Assembly: GCF_014692675.1 (NCBI RefSeq)
Contig: NZ_JABFCZ010000005.1
Span: forward strand, 186,001 to 250,000
Origin: Roseibium aggregatum
GTDB taxonomy: Bacteria > Pseudomonadota > Alphaproteobacteria > Rhizobiales > Stappiaceae
Reading direction: 5' to 3'
Length of the DNA: 64,000 bases
The notes beneath the pieces were generated by a model. It made no database searches and had not been told where the DNA came from. It worked only from the letters and a program-made list of their open reading frames with translations. The position numbers and the translations under genes were made by a program. Shown here piece after piece: positions 18,969 to 27,774 of this stretch (its first letter is position 1; every line of letters begins with the position of its first letter).

Positions 18969-20411
18969 ATGGCCGACACCAATTACGACGTCATCATCAT
19001 CGGTTCCGGACCGGGCGGTTACGTGACCGCGATCCGGGCCTCGCAGCTCGGGCTCAAGACGGCCATCGTGGAGCGCGAACACCTCGGCGGCATCTGCCTC
19101 AACTGGGGCTGTATCCCGACCAAGGCGCTGCTGCGCTCGGCCGAGATCTACCACTACATGCAGCATGCCAAGGACTACGGTCTGAGTGCCGACAACATCT
19201 CCTTCGATCCGGCTGCGGTGGTCAAGCGCTCGCGGGGCGTCTCCGGTCAGCTCAACGGCGGCGTCGGCTTCCTGATGAAGAAGAACAAGGTCGACGTGAT
19301 CTGGGGCGAGGGCAAGATCACCAAGGCCGGTGAAGTGACCGTCTCCAAAGTCACCAAGAAGGCCATGGAGCCGCAGCACCCGGTGCCAAAGGGCGTCAAG
19401 GGCGAGGGCGTCTACAAGGCCAAGTACATCATCGTCGCAACCGGCGCACGACCGCGGGTCATTCCAGGGATCGAACCGGACGGCAAGGACATCTGGACCT
19501 ATTTCGAGGCCATGGTGCCGCCCTCCATGCCGAAGTCCCTGATCGTCATGGGCTCCGGCGCCATCGGCATCGAGTTCGCGTCCTTCTACAAGACCATGGG
19601 CGCCGATGTGACCGTCATCGAGATGATGCCGACCATCATGCCGGTGGAAGATCCGGAAATTTCCGGCCTCGCCAAGAAGCAGATGGAAAAGCAGGGCTTG
19701 AAATTCCTTACCGATGCCAAGGTCTCCAAGGTGGTCAAGGGTGGCGGCAAGGTGACCGCCACGGTCGAGACCAAGGACGGCAAGACCCAGGAAATTTCGG
19801 CGGAGAAGATGATCTCCGCCGTCGGCGTCGTCGGTAATATCGAGAACCTCGGTCTTGAAGCTCTCGGCGTGAAGACCGACCGCGGCTGTGTGGTGATCGA
19901 CGGCTACGGCCGCACCAATGTGACCGGCATCTATGCCATCGGCGATGTCGCAGGCCCGCCCATGCTCGCCCACAAGGCCGAGCATGAAGGCGTCATCTGC
20001 GTGGAAAAGATCGCCGGCAAGGACGTCCATGCCATGGACAAGTCGATGATCCCGGGCTGTACCTACTGCAATCCGCAGGTCGCTTCCGTCGGTCTGACCG
20101 AACCCAAGGCCAAGGAAGCCGGCTACAAGGTCAAGGTCGGCCGTTTCCCGTTCATGGGCAACGGCAAGGCGATCGCGCTCGGCGAGCCGGAAGGTCTGAT
20201 CAAGACCATCTTCGACGAAAAGACCGGCCAGCTTCTTGGTGCGCACATGGTCGGGGCGGAAGTCACCGAGCTCATTCAGGGCTTCGTGGTCGCCATGAAC
20301 CTGGAGACCACCGAAGAAGACCTGATGCACACCGTGTTCCCCCATCCGACGCTGTCGGAAATGATGAAGGAAAGCGTGCTTGACGCCTATGGCCGGGTTC
20401 TGAACATCTGA
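18969..20411 (+). CDS. lpdA: Dihydrolipoyl dehydrogenase (E3)
   Basis: 480 residues. An FAD enzyme that reoxidises dihydrolipoamide with NAD+. FAD-binding GSGPGGY (12-18), redox-active pair in CLNWGC (Cys43/Cys48), NAD-binding VMGSGAIGIEFASF, and the C-terminal dimerisation motif HTVFPHPTLSEMMKE with the catalytic His-Glu. The start is ATG 18969 behind AAGGGAAGAACG; the open frame extends into pdhC but those codons are the pdhC end. It follows the hairpin downstream of pdhC, so it may have reduced or separate expression. Confidence 0.96.
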   Translation: MADTNYDVIIIGSGPGGYVTAIRASQLGLKTAIVEREHLGGICLNWGCIPTKALLRSAEIYHYMQHAKDYGLSADNISFDPAAVVKRSRGVSGQLNGGVGFLMKKNKVDVIWGEGKITKAGEVTVSKVTKKAMEPQHPVPKGVKGEGVYKAKYIIVATGARPRVIPGIEPDGKDIWTYFEAMVPPSMPKSLIVMGSGAIGIEFASFYKTMGADVTVIEMMPTIMPVEDPEISGLAKKQMEKQGLKFLTDAKVSKVVKGGGKVTATVETKDGKTQEISAEKMISAVGVVGNIENLGLEALGVKTDRGCVVIDGYGRTNVTGIYAIGDVAGPPMLAHKAEHEGVICVEKIAGKDVHAMDKSMIPGCTYCNPQVASVGLTEPKAKEAGYKVKVGRFPFMGNGKAIALGEPEGLIKTIFDEKTGQLLGAHMVGAEVTELIQGFVVAMNLETTEEDLMHTVFPHPTLSEMMKESVLDAYGRVLNI

Positions 20412-20421
20412 TCGGAAAGTT

Positions 20422-20470
20422 CCGGCGAGCCAGATGGTTGCCGGAGCTGCCATTTCGAAATGGTCTCTGG
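20422..20470 (+). terminator. Structured 3' region after lpdA
   Basis: Contains the perfect 14-bp palindrome CCATTTCGAAATGG (20450-20463) nested inside a GCCAGA / TCTGGC pair, plus an alternative CCGGC / GCCGG pairing. It lies 12-60 bases after the lpdA stop and before a new ribosome site. There is no T-run, so this is a candidate structure for termination or mRNA protection only. Confidence 0.3.
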
Positions 20471-20527
20471 CGGACTGTCATGATGTGCTGCTAGGCTTTC
20501 CTCATTTCCCGTTTCAGGAGAAATGTC

Positions 20528-20776
20528 ATGGATGCAAAGAACATTCTGATCTGGTGCGTGATCGGCCTCGTCGCGGGTTGGCTCGCCAGTTTCATCGTCG
20601 GTGGCGGTGGCCTCGTGCGCTATCTCCTGACCGGCCTGGTCGGCGCCTTCGTCGGCGGTTTCCTTGTCAAGGCGACAGGAATCAACATCAACCTCGGCAA
20701 CGCCTGGGTCAACGAGATCGTGGTTGCCGCGATTGGCGCGATCGTGGTGGTGCTGATTGCCAGGGTTTTGGCCTGA
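20528..20776 (+). CDS. GlsB/YeaQ/YmgE-type small membrane protein (1)
   Basis: 82 residues, almost entirely three hydrophobic segments rich in Gly: LIWCVIGLVAGWLASFIVGGGG, GLVGAFVGGFLV, and a C-terminal VVAAIGAIVVVLIARVLA. This is the transglycosylase-associated (GlsB/YeaQ/YmgE) family of stress-linked inner-membrane proteins. The enzymatic name is historical and no activity is established. AGGAG sits seven bases before the ATG. The next gene is a second member of the family. Confidence 0.85.
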   Translation: MDAKNILIWCVIGLVAGWLASFIVGGGGLVRYLLTGLVGAFVGGFLVKATGININLGNAWVNEIVVAAIGAIVVVLIARVLA

Positions 20777-20798
20777 CACGGAAAAAGGATGGCCGTTC

Positions 20799-21038
20799 AT
20801 GGGATTTATCCTCTGGATCATCATCGGCGTGGTGGCCGGCGCCATCGCGCACAGGGTGCTCAACAGCCGTGGCGGCTTTCTGGGAAGCCTCATTGTCGGG
20901 CTGGTCGGCGCGCTGCTCGGCGGCGAACTGGCCCACATGTTCCGTCTGAACGTGACCGGCGGGCCGCTGGATCAGCTTGTCGTTGCGACCCTGGGTGCGA
21001 TCCTGTTTCTGTTTCTGTGGAAGAAGCTCTTCAGCTAA
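20799..21038 (+). CDS. GlsB/YeaQ/YmgE-type small membrane protein (2)
   Basis: 79 residues with the same Gly-rich three-segment layout as the preceding gene (ILWIIIGVVAGAIAHRVLNS, GSLIVGLVGALLGGELA, a terminal LGAILFLFLWKK). The pair, 22 bp apart, looks like a tandem duplication that has diverged. The start ATG 20799 follows AAAAAGGA; the frame is open 14 codons upstream but that overlaps the previous gene. Confidence 0.8.
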   Translation: MGFILWIIIGVVAGAIAHRVLNSRGGFLGSLIVGLVGALLGGELAHMFRLNVTGGPLDQLVVATLGAILFLFLWKKLFS

Positions 21039-21081
21039 GAGGCTGTTTTCAAAAGCCCATGACAGACAGCAGGAAGCCTAA

Positions 21082-21516
21082 GTGACCGACATCCCACCCT
21101 TGCAAGACTATCCGGCCAGAGCGACGGACAAGCTGCGCTATTGCGATACCGACCGGCAGGGCCACGTCAACAATGCCGTCTTTTCCTCCTTTCTGGAAAC
21201 CGGTCGGGTGGAAATCCTGCATGGTCCGAACGGGGAGGTCGCAGATGAGGGCGCGGCCTTTGTCATCGCCCGGCTGGAGCTTGATTTTCTCGGCGAGGTG
21301 ACATGGCCCGGAAAGGTGGAGATCGGGACCGCGGTGCTCGATACCGGGCGCAGTTCCGTCACCCTCGAACAGCTCGTGTGCCAGAACGGCAATCCGGTCG
21401 CCCGGGCGAAAACCGTGATTGTGCAAATGAACGAAACGACCCGGAAATCGCAGCCGCTGTCCGGGAAAGCCCTCGAACAGTTTCACCGCTTCAGGAAACA
21501 GGGTGTTTCCGCATAG
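21082..21516 (+). CDS. Acyl-CoA thioesterase, 4HBT hotdog family
   Basis: 144 residues with a GTG start. The hotdog-fold active-site region is RYCDTDRQGHVNNAVFSSFLETGR, in which the D-x-x-GH-V-N-N motif carries the catalytic Asp of the 4-hydroxybenzoyl-CoA thioesterase-type enzymes. The central strand AAFVIARLELDFLGEV also fits. It should hydrolyse an acyl-CoA of unknown chain. It lies upstream of lipA with a 54-bp gap, so co-transcription is possible but unproven. Confidence 0.8.
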   Translation: MTDIPPLQDYPARATDKLRYCDTDRQGHVNNAVFSSFLETGRVEILHGPNGEVADEGAAFVIARLELDFLGEVTWPGKVEIGTAVLDTGRSSVTLEQLVCQNGNPVARAKTVIVQMNETTRKSQPLSGKALEQFHRFRKQGVSA

Positions 21517-21570
21517 CAGCCTTGCGGTGAACCACTTGACCTTTCCGCGTAATAACGACACTTAAGACCC

Positions 21571-22545
21571 ATGGTTACGATCGTCGACACACTCTCGAAA
21601 ACCGCCGACACACGCGATGAACGGCCCCGCCATCCTGAAAAGGCGCACCGGCCCGACAATCCGGTCCAGCGCAAGCCGAAATGGATTCGCGTCAAGGCGC
21701 CGACATCGCCGGTCTATCGCGAAACGCAGGATCTGGTCCGCAAGAACAATCTCGTGACCGTGTGCGAGGAGGCCGGCTGCCCGAATATCGGCGAATGCTG
21801 GTCCAAGAAGCATGCCAGCTTCATGATCCTGGGCGACACCTGCACCCGCGCCTGCGCCTTCTGCAACGTGCGCACCGGCATGCCCGGTCCGGTCGATCCG
21901 AAGGAACCGGCCGGCATTGCCGACGCCGTCGCCCGCATGGGGCTGGAACATGTCGTGATTACGTCCGTCGACCGGGACGATCTCGACGACGGTGGAGCCC
22001 GTCATTTTGCCGATGTCATCCGGGCGATCCGGGACGTGTCGCCGAAGACCACCGTGGAGGTTCTCACCCCGGACTTCCTGCGCAAGGACGGCGCACTGGA
22101 AATTGTCGTCGAGGCGAAGCCTGACGTCTTCAACCACAATCTGGAAACCGTACCGTCCAAATACCTGACGGTGCGTCCCGGCGCGCGCTACTTCCATTCG
22201 ATCCGTCTGTTGCAGCGGGTCAAGGAACTGGATCCGTCCATGTTCACCAAGTCCGGCATCATGGTCGGTCTCGGTGAGGTACGGAACGAAGTTCTTCAGC
22301 TGATGGACGACCTGCGCGCGGCCGATGTCGATTTCCTTACCATCGGCCAGTATCTGCAGCCGTCGAAGAAGCACCATCCAGTCCTGTCCTTCATCACGCC
22401 GGAAGAATTTAAAGGCTATGAGCGGATCGCCTATGCCAAGGGCTTCCTGAAGGTATCCGCCAGCCCGCTGACGCGCTCGTCTCATCACGCCGGCGAGGAT
22501 TTTGCCGAATTGCGTGCGGCCCGCGCCGCCAGGCTCGGATACTGA
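21571..22545 (+). CDS. lipA: Lipoyl synthase
   Basis: 324 residues. A radical-SAM enzyme that inserts two sulfurs into octanoyl-protein. The auxiliary cluster cysteines Cys65, Cys70 and Cys76 lie in [12 protein letters not shown], and the radical-SAM CTRACAFC gives Cys91, Cys95 and Cys98. The C-terminal [10 protein letters not shown] holds the conserved Arg-Ser-Ser. Its product activates the lipoyl domains of PdhB and PdhC encoded a few kilobases upstream, so the locus groups the complex with its cofactor supply. Confidence 0.96.
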   Translation: MVTIVDTLSKTADTRDERPRHPEKAHRPDNPVQRKPKWIRVKAPTSPVYRETQDLVRKNNLVTVCEEAGCPNIGECWSKKHASFMILGDTCTRACAFCNVRTGMPGPVDPKEPAGIADAVARMGLEHVVITSVDRDDLDDGGARHFADVIRAIRDVSPKTTVEVLTPDFLRKDGALEIVVEAKPDVFNHNLETVPSKYLTVRPGARYFHSIRLLQRVKELDPSMFTKSGIMVGLGEVRNEVLQLMDDLRAADVDFLTIGQYLQPSKKHHPVLSFITPEEFKGYERIAYAKGFLKVSASPLTRSSHHAGEDFAELRAARAARLGY

Positions 22546-22567
22546 CAGGGTGGTGTGAACGGATTTC

Positions 22568-23020
22568 ATGCCGAGCTATTCTTCCATCCACAAGGTCAAT
22601 CACAGCGCGGCTGACATGTTCAATCTCGTGTCGGACGTGGAGCGTTATCCGGAATTCGTGCCCTTGTGCCAGGCGCTGCATGTCAGGGGCCGCAAGGACC
22701 TGGGCAAGGGCAGGGAAGTCCTCGTCGCTGACATGACGGTTGCCTACAAGCTGTTCCGGGAAACCTTTACCAGCCGGGTGGAGTTGCGGCCCGACGAGAA
22801 CACGATCCTCGTGGAATATCTCGACGGTCCATTCAAACATCTCGAAAACAAGTGGACGTTCGCCGACCGCGGCGATGGGGCCTGCGATGTCGGGTTCTAT
22901 ATCACCTATGAATTCAAGAGCCGTACGCTCGGATCTCTGATGGGCGTCATGTTCGACAAGGCGTTCCGGAAATTTTCAAGCGCCTTCGAAGCCCGGGCAG
23001 ACGAAGTCTACGGCGTTTGA
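22568..23020 (+). CDS. COQ10/RatA-type START-domain protein, probable ubiquinone-binding
   Basis: 150 residues of the polyketide-cyclase/START fold. FNLVSDVERYPEFVPLCQAL near the N-terminus and LENKWTFADRGDGACDVGFYITYEFKS in the middle are typical of the COQ10/RatA family. Members bind ubiquinone or related lipids in a hydrophobic pocket. The E. coli relative RatA was described as a toxin, but the alphaproteobacterial proteins are usually read as COQ10-like. It lies 22 bp after lipA and is probably co-transcribed. Confidence 0.85.
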   Translation: MPSYSSIHKVNHSAADMFNLVSDVERYPEFVPLCQALHVRGRKDLGKGREVLVADMTVAYKLFRETFTSRVELRPDENTILVEYLDGPFKHLENKWTFADRGDGACDVGFYITYEFKSRTLGSLMGVMFDKAFRKFSSAFEARADEVYGV

Positions 23021-23036
23021 CCTGCCACCGGGCGCA

Positions 23037-23477
23037 TCAGTCCTGTTTGAAATGTTTGAAGGCTTCGCTGATCGTTCGAAGGCGGCTCGACTGCATGTCG
23101 ACGGGAGCGGCATTATCGCGCGCCTTGAGAACCTCGTGCTTTTTCAAGCCGAGATCCTCAAGACGCACGTAGTGCTCGGGGTCCGCGCAGTAAACTTCAG
23201 GTTTCTTGTTGATTTCATTGATGATCACGAGGTGGCGGCCGGCCTCGGCTTCCCGTTCCGTCCAGGCGATGGTGCTGCGTGTCACCCAGAAGGACGTGTC
23301 GCAGTAAACCGCCTTGTGATAGCCGGTTTCCGGACGGGTCAGGATTTCCTGAATACCGTTGAAGTTGCCGCTGGGGTCAAGGGAGCGGATATAGTAGTCG
23401 CCTGCCGGCGCCGACAGCTGAGCTTGTGCGCTGACGGTCATCAACAAAAACAGGACGACTGCTCCAATCTTGACCAT
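23037..23477 (-). CDS. Small secreted protein, paralogue A of a three-gene family
   Basis: 146 residues with a signal peptide (VVLFLLMTVSAQAQ, cleavage near residue 20). The mature domain runs GDYYIRSLDPSGNF, then VYCDTSFWV, STIAWTEREAEAGRHLV and PEVYCADPEHYVRLEDLGL. Cys59 and Cys97 are 38 residues apart, exactly as in the two neighbouring genes, and could form a periplasmic disulfide. I do not recognise the family and assign no function. It is the most diverged of the three, for example lacking the GSHKIF segment. It converges on the COQ10-like gene. Confidence 0.75.
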   Translation of the reverse strand: MVKIGAVVLFLLMTVSAQAQLSAPAGDYYIRSLDPSGNFNGIQEILTRPETGYHKAVYCDTSFWVTRSTIAWTEREAEAGRHLVIINEINKKPEVYCADPEHYVRLEDLGLKKHEVLKARDNAAPVDMQSSRLRTISEAFKHFKQD

Positions 23478-23595
23478 GGGACTTCCGCTTCAAAAGACGG
23501 TTTCCTTATCGCTCCCATGCGATGCGGAAACGATTAATCATTGATTGAAGCAGAGAATTGTTAACCCTGCCTTTTCAGGATGATCGGCAATTTAA

Positions 23596-24078
23596 TTAAT
23601 TGCTGTGATACGTGCCTGCGCCGCGCTTGGTCTTGTCACCGCGCTGGAAGGACTTGCTGACCGCCTGGAATTTATTAACCCGGGTGATCTCGCTGCCCTC
23701 GGAGAGAACCACAATATAGGGATCCACAGTCACGCCGATATCTTCGAGGGTGACATAATCGGTCGGGCGTTCGCAAATCGGCCGCCAGCCCTTGCCGCGA
23801 TTGAATTCGACCCGAACTTCGTGGGAGTTTTCCATTTCGAGCTGGGTCCAGGCGACGGTCACGGGGCGGACCCAGTAACTGCGTCCGCAATATTGGACCT
23901 GGGTCAGGCCATCCGCTTCTCTCAGGAAAATCTTGTGGCTGCCGAGAAACATGCCGTCATCGCCACGCGAAATCATGAAATAATCAATGGAACCGGTCGC
24001 ATTGCCCGCATGCGCGAGACTGCCCGTTACGGCAAGCGCGGCCGCCATCATCATGACTCTCAGCATTTTATTTCCCAC
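23596..24078 (-). CDS. Small secreted protein, paralogue B of a three-gene family
   Basis: 160 residues with a signal peptide (MLRVMMMAAALAVTGSLAHA, Met at residue 5 may be the real start). The mature part has DYFMISRGDDGMFLGSHKIF, VQYCGRSYWVRPVTVAWTQL, VRVEFNRGKGWRPICE and DYVTLEDIGV. Cys64 and Cys102 are again 38 apart. Long stretches match paralogue C: GSHKIF, YWVRP.TVAWTQLE, VRVEFNR.KGWRPICE. Function unknown; a periplasmic or secreted location is inferred from the signal peptide only. Confidence 0.75.
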   Translation of the reverse strand: MGNKMLRVMMMAAALAVTGSLAHAGNATGSIDYFMISRGDDGMFLGSHKIFLREADGLTQVQYCGRSYWVRPVTVAWTQLEMENSHEVRVEFNRGKGWRPICERPTDYVTLEDIGVTVDPYIVVLSEGSEITRVNKFQAVSKSFQRGDKTKRGAGTYHSN

Positions 24079-24292
24079 ATAACATTGTGGAGTTCAGGAC
24101 AGAACCGGTCATGGTCTGCCCGTCCGCTCTCGTCTAGTAGGCACCATAGATGGCAAACTATCTAGATATTCCTCACGCAAACGGTGAAATTTGATTGCAA
24201 TTTTAACCTTTGTGGCGAAAGGAAGGAAAACGGCGGAAATTCGCGGTTTTTCAGAAAATCTTTCAGGCGAAGTCTGCGGAGAAATCGCGTTT
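24079..24292. other. AT-rich intergenic region between secreted-protein genes
   Basis: About 210 bases between paralogues B and C, lower in GC than the surroundings. I see no conserved RNA gene or clear terminator. It must hold the promoter of paralogue B, read on the minus strand, but no convincing -35/-10 pair stands out. Confidence 0.4.
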
Positions 24293-24721
24293 TTATTTCC
24301 GGAATGCGTTGCCGATAGCACTGAACCGGGTGGCCAGGGGCTCAGGCTCACCGATTTCGTCCGTCACGTCTCCGGGCGCAATCTCAATGCCCAGATCCTT
24401 CAATGTGACCTGTTGTTCGGGCTGCTCGCAAATCGGACGCCAACCTTTGCTCCGGTTGAATTCAACCCGCACTTCTCTCCGCCTTTCGACTTCAAGCTGG
24501 GTCCATGCAACCGTATAGGGCCGCACCCAGTATTCGCGATTGCAATAGGTCACGAGGCGTAAACCCGGCGAAGGCCGATGAAATATCTTGTGGCTGCCGA
24601 CGAACTCGCCATCGGCATTGCGGGAAATGAGATAGAAATCGCCTGGTTGCGGCAGCCCCTGGGCGTTGGCCGAAACAGGCCAGATCGCCGATAGCAGCAC
24701 TAGGATCGCCAGTCGTTTCAT
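24293..24721 (-). CDS. Small secreted protein, paralogue C of a three-gene family
   Basis: 142 residues from ATG 24721, which directly precedes a signal peptide (KRLAILVLLSAIWPVSANA). The mature domain has GDFYLISRNADGEFVGSHKIF, VTYCNREYWVRPYTVAWTQL, VRVEFNRSKGWRPICE and VTLKDLGI. Cys60 and Cys98 are 38 residues apart. Close to paralogue B over the whole mature region. The frame is open 18 codons upstream but those would spoil the signal peptide. Function unknown. Confidence 0.75.
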   Translation of the reverse strand: MKRLAILVLLSAIWPVSANAQGLPQPGDFYLISRNADGEFVGSHKIFHRPSPGLRLVTYCNREYWVRPYTVAWTQLEVERRREVRVEFNRSKGWRPICEQPEQQVTLKDLGIEIAPGDVTDEIGEPEPLATRFSAIGNAFRK

Positions 24722-24841
24722 TTCCCGTTCCAATGGTTCCGGAGTTTTCAAACATATGATCTGAATGCAGATCAATCCTATGCATGTAAGCTTGCGCGAA
24801 ACCTAACGGTAGGAAAATTCTTTCGTCTTTTGCCAGGAGTG

Positions 24842-25351
24842 TTAACGCGCGCTAACTGAATGTGCCGCATTTAACAAAAGATCGAGCGCGGTTTTAATCG
24901 AAAGGGTCCGGATCCGGCCCCGCCCTTCATCGGGAAAGAGGCAGTGTTTGTGAATTGTCTGGCTTCCTTCAACGGCCAGGCCGAAATAGACCGTGCCCAC
25001 GGGTTTTTCCTTCGATCCGCCGCCCGGGCCCGCAACACCTGTCACCGAAACCGCGATTTGACCCCGCGAATTGGCAAGGGCCCCGGAAGCCATCTGTCGG
25101 GCGACCTGCTGGCTGACAGCGCCATACGCCTCCAGATCGGCTTCATCGACCGAAAGCAGATCTTTTTTGGCGTCGTTGGAATAGGTGACGAAACCCCTGT
25201 CGAAAACATCGGAGGATCCGGCGATCTCGGTCAAAATGCCGGCGATGAGCCCTCCGGTGCAGGATTCCGCCGTCGCAATCATAAGCCCCTTTTCCCGGCA
25301 GGCGGACAGAACCTCTTCGGCGAGCGGCAGCAGGGTTTCCATATCGGTCAT
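24842..25351 (-). CDS. CinA C-terminal-domain protein (nicotinamide-nucleotide amidase type)
   Basis: 169 residues that correspond only to the C-terminal domain of CinA (PncC type), which deamidates NMN to nicotinate mononucleotide. The signature is MIATAESCTGGLIAGILTEI, with ISVTGVAGPGGG and KPVGTVYFGLA later. A stand-alone C-terminal domain is normal in alphaproteobacteria. Its ATG overlaps the ispDF stop (ATGA), so the two are translationally coupled. Confidence 0.9.
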   Translation of the reverse strand: MTDMETLLPLAEEVLSACREKGLMIATAESCTGGLIAGILTEIAGSSDVFDRGFVTYSNDAKKDLLSVDEADLEAYGAVSQQVARQMASGALANSRGQIAVSVTGVAGPGGGSKEKPVGTVYFGLAVEGSQTIHKHCLFPDEGRGRIRTLSIKTALDLLLNAAHSVSAR

Positions 25352-26592
25352 GCATATTCCCCCTCATCGAACGGCAAACGGACGGTCGCGCACGCAAGCG
25401 CGGCAATGCCTTCCCCGCGGCCGGTAAACCCAAGCCGCTCCGAGGTCGTCGCTTTTACAGACACCCTGGAAACGGGGAGGTTACAGATCCCGGCAATAGA
25501 GGTCCGCATTGCGTCCCTGTGCGGGCCGATCTTCGGCGCTTCGCAAACGACCGTCACGTCGAGATGGGCGATCTTGCCACCCAGCTTCGTAACCCGCCTG
25601 ACGGCATCTTCCAGGAACCGGTCCGACGACGCGCCTTTCCAGACAGGGTCAGAAGGCGGGAAGTGGGCGCCGATGTCACCGTCGCCGATTGCGCCGAGAA
25701 CCGCATCCGTAAGGGCGTGCAGGACCACATCTGCGTCCGAATGGCCCTTGAGGCGCTTGTCGTGGGCAATCGGGATTCCGCCCAGGATAACGGCATCTCC
25801 GTCCTCGAAAGCATGGACGTCATAACCGGCACCCGTTCGCACGTCACCGAGGTCGGCAAGGCCGGGATTGTGTCTGTCGGTCATCGAAATCCGCCTTTCC
25901 GCCCGTTCCAGGTCGGAACGGGATGTGATCTTGAAGTTATCCGGGTCCCCCGCGGCCAGACTGACGGCTACACCTTGCCACTCGGCGATGGCTGTGTCGT
26001 CGGTAAAATCCGTGCGTCCGGCCCGGCTGGCCTTTTCATGGCCGTCAAGGATCGCCGCGTAGTCGAACCCCTGGGGCGTCTGTGCCGCCCAAAGGTTCGA
26101 ACGGTCGACGGTTTCGAGGTGTCCGGATGCTTCATCCGCCCGTTTCAAGGTATCGACCACGGGAACGGCGGGAAGGACGGCCTGTTTCCCCTGCGCCAGG
26201 TTCTCCAGGACATTGTCGATGACCGTGTGGGTGACGAAAGGACGCGCCGCATCGTGTATCAGGACGTGGCATATGTTTTCGCGTTCGAATGCGCTCAGGC
26301 CGTTGTGAACCGAAGCCTGCCGTGTCTGCCCGCCTAGCACGGGTTGCCGGAGCTTTTCGCGGCCCAGCGGTCCGAGCGCGGCAACCGCCCGTTCATAAAG
26401 CCGCTCATCATCAGGGTGAATGACCGTCACGACGTCGGTGATCGCAGGATGGGCCAGGAAAACGTCCAGCGCCCAGCTGATGACCGGCCGGCCGCCCAGG
26501 TTTTGATATTGCTTGGGCAGGCTGTCTTCATCGGTGGAAAAACGTGTGCCTCGTCCGGCAGCAACGACGATGGCGGCCACTCGGGAATTCAT
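25348..26592 (-). CDS. ispDF: Bifunctional IspDF (MEP cytidylyltransferase / MEcPP synthase)
   Basis: 414 residues combining two non-consecutive steps of the MEP isoprenoid pathway. The IspD half begins with IVVAAGRGTRFSTDEDSLPKQYQ and has LIHDAARPFV. The IspF half starts near residue 250 with RTGAGYDVHAFEDGD (metal ligands Asp and His), HSDADVVLHALTDA and GDIGAHFPPSD, ending FTGRGEGIAALACATV. The fusion is typical of alphaproteobacteria. ATG 26592 has GGAG six bases upstream; a TTG at 26604 is the alternative. Divergent from the dusB-ntr operon. Confidence 0.95.
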   Translation of the reverse strand: MNSRVAAIVVAAGRGTRFSTDEDSLPKQYQNLGGRPVISWALDVFLAHPAITDVVTVIHPDDERLYERAVAALGPLGREKLRQPVLGGQTRQASVHNGLSAFERENICHVLIHDAARPFVTHTVIDNVLENLAQGKQAVLPAVPVVDTLKRADEASGHLETVDRSNLWAAQTPQGFDYAAILDGHEKASRAGRTDFTDDTAIAEWQGVAVSLAAGDPDNFKITSRSDLERAERRISMTDRHNPGLADLGDVRTGAGYDVHAFEDGDAVILGGIPIAHDKRLKGHSDADVVLHALTDAVLGAIGDGDIGAHFPPSDPVWKGASSDRFLEDAVRRVTKLGGKIAHLDVTVVCEAPKIGPHRDAMRTSIAGICNLPVSRVSVKATTSERLGFTGRGEGIAALACATVRLPFDEGEYA

Positions 26593-26672
26593 GGAACGCT
26601 CCAAACTCCTATAATTTATTCATTTTCGCGTATTAACGCTCTGCCGTGTTTTCAACCATGTTGTCGTTGATT

Positions 26673-26714
26673 AGGCAATTTGCCTCTTGCCGCACTGCGG
26701 AAAATGGCTACTAT
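26673..26714 (+). promoter_or_regulatory. Candidate dusB-ntrBC promoter and operator
   Basis: TTGCCG (26687-26692) and TACTAT (26709-26714) are 16 bp apart and about 30 bp before the dusB start, a plausible sigma-70 promoter. Immediately upstream of the -35 is the perfect palindrome AGGCAA-T-TTGCCT (26673-26685), well placed for a regulator of the operon. No GG-N10-GC sigma-54 element was seen here. Confidence 0.45.
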
Positions 26715-26742
26715 ATAGGCAACAATTAATTCTGCACAGGAT

Positions 26743-27774
26743 ATGAGCAAAGTTGCTTCTCCCACTCTTCCGCAAGGGCAAGTTTTGATGCGCATCGGTT
26801 GTCACACTCTCGACCGGCGAGCGGTTCTTGCCCCCATGTCGGGTGTCAGTGATTTGCCGTTCCGGCGTATCGCCGCCCGATACGGCGCAGGGCTGGTCGT
26901 CAGCGAAATGGTGGCGAGCGAATCCTTTGTCAAAGGCGATGCGGAAACCGAAATGCGCGCCGATGCGCAGGAAACCGGGCTTCATGTCGTGCAACTCGCC
27001 GGACGCGAAGCCCGCTGGATGGCCGAGGCGGCCAGGGTCGTCGCTGATCTTGGCGCCGATATTATCGACATCAACATGGGGTGTCCCGCCAAAAAGGTGA
27101 CGAGCGGCTATTCCGGTTCGGCACTCATGCGCGATATCGATCATGCCCTGACCCTGATCGAGGCAACGGTTGCCGCCGTGGATATTCCCGTCACGCTGAA
27201 AATGCGTCTTGGATGGGATGACACCAGCATCAATGCCCCAGACCTGGCAAGGCGGGCGGAAGCCGCCGGCATTCAGCTCGTCACCGTACATGGCCGCACC
27301 CGCTGCCAGTTTTACAAGGGCAAGGCCGATTGGCACGCAATTGCCCGGGTCAAGGATGCGATTTCAATTCCCGTCATCGCGAATGGCGACTGCCTAGGCT
27401 ACGACGATGCCGACGCCATGCTGGCCGCTTCCGGCGCCGATGCCGTGATGATTGGCCGTGGCGCCTACGGCCGCCCGTGGCTCCCGGGGCACGTGGCCCA
27501 TTATCTGGCGACCGGTGAACGTCTGGCCGACCCGACCGGAGCTGAACTCTCCGATATGGTCATCGCCCACTACGAAGACATGCTTTCACACTATGGCGCA
27601 ATGCCGGGCATGCGGATCGCCCGCAAGCATCTCGGCTGGTATCTCGACGGGGCAGGGGGCGTACCTTCCCGGTCAGGCTTGCGGAAAACCCTGATGACCT
27701 CAAACAACCCTGCCGAAGTTATCCGTCTTACGGAAACCCTGTTTTCCACGCTCGATCAACGGAGTGCCGCATGA
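26743..27774 (+). CDS. dusB: tRNA-dihydrouridine synthase DusB (NifR3)
   Basis: 343 residues. An FMN enzyme that reduces uridines in the tRNA D-loop. [14 protein letters not shown] (29-41) is the FMN site, and [10 protein letters not shown] contains the catalytic Cys114. [18 protein letters not shown] and [14 protein letters not shown] complete the Dus pattern. It is the conserved first gene of the nifR3-ntrB-ntrC operon in alphaproteobacteria. Its stop overlaps the ntrB start by 4 bp. Confidence 0.95.
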   Translation: MSKVASPTLPQGQVLMRIGCHTLDRRAVLAPMSGVSDLPFRRIAARYGAGLVVSEMVASESFVKGDAETEMRADAQETGLHVVQLAGREARWMAEAARVVADLGADIIDINMGCPAKKVTSGYSGSALMRDIDHALTLIEATVAAVDIPVTLKMRLGWDDTSINAPDLARRAEAAGIQLVTVHGRTRCQFYKGKADWHAIARVKDAISIPVIANGDCLGYDDADAMLAASGADAVMIGRGAYGRPWLPGHVAHYLATGERLADPTGAELSDMVIAHYEDMLSHYGAMPGMRIARKHLGWYLDGAGGVPSRSGLRKTLMTSNNPAEVIRLTETLFSTLDQRSAA

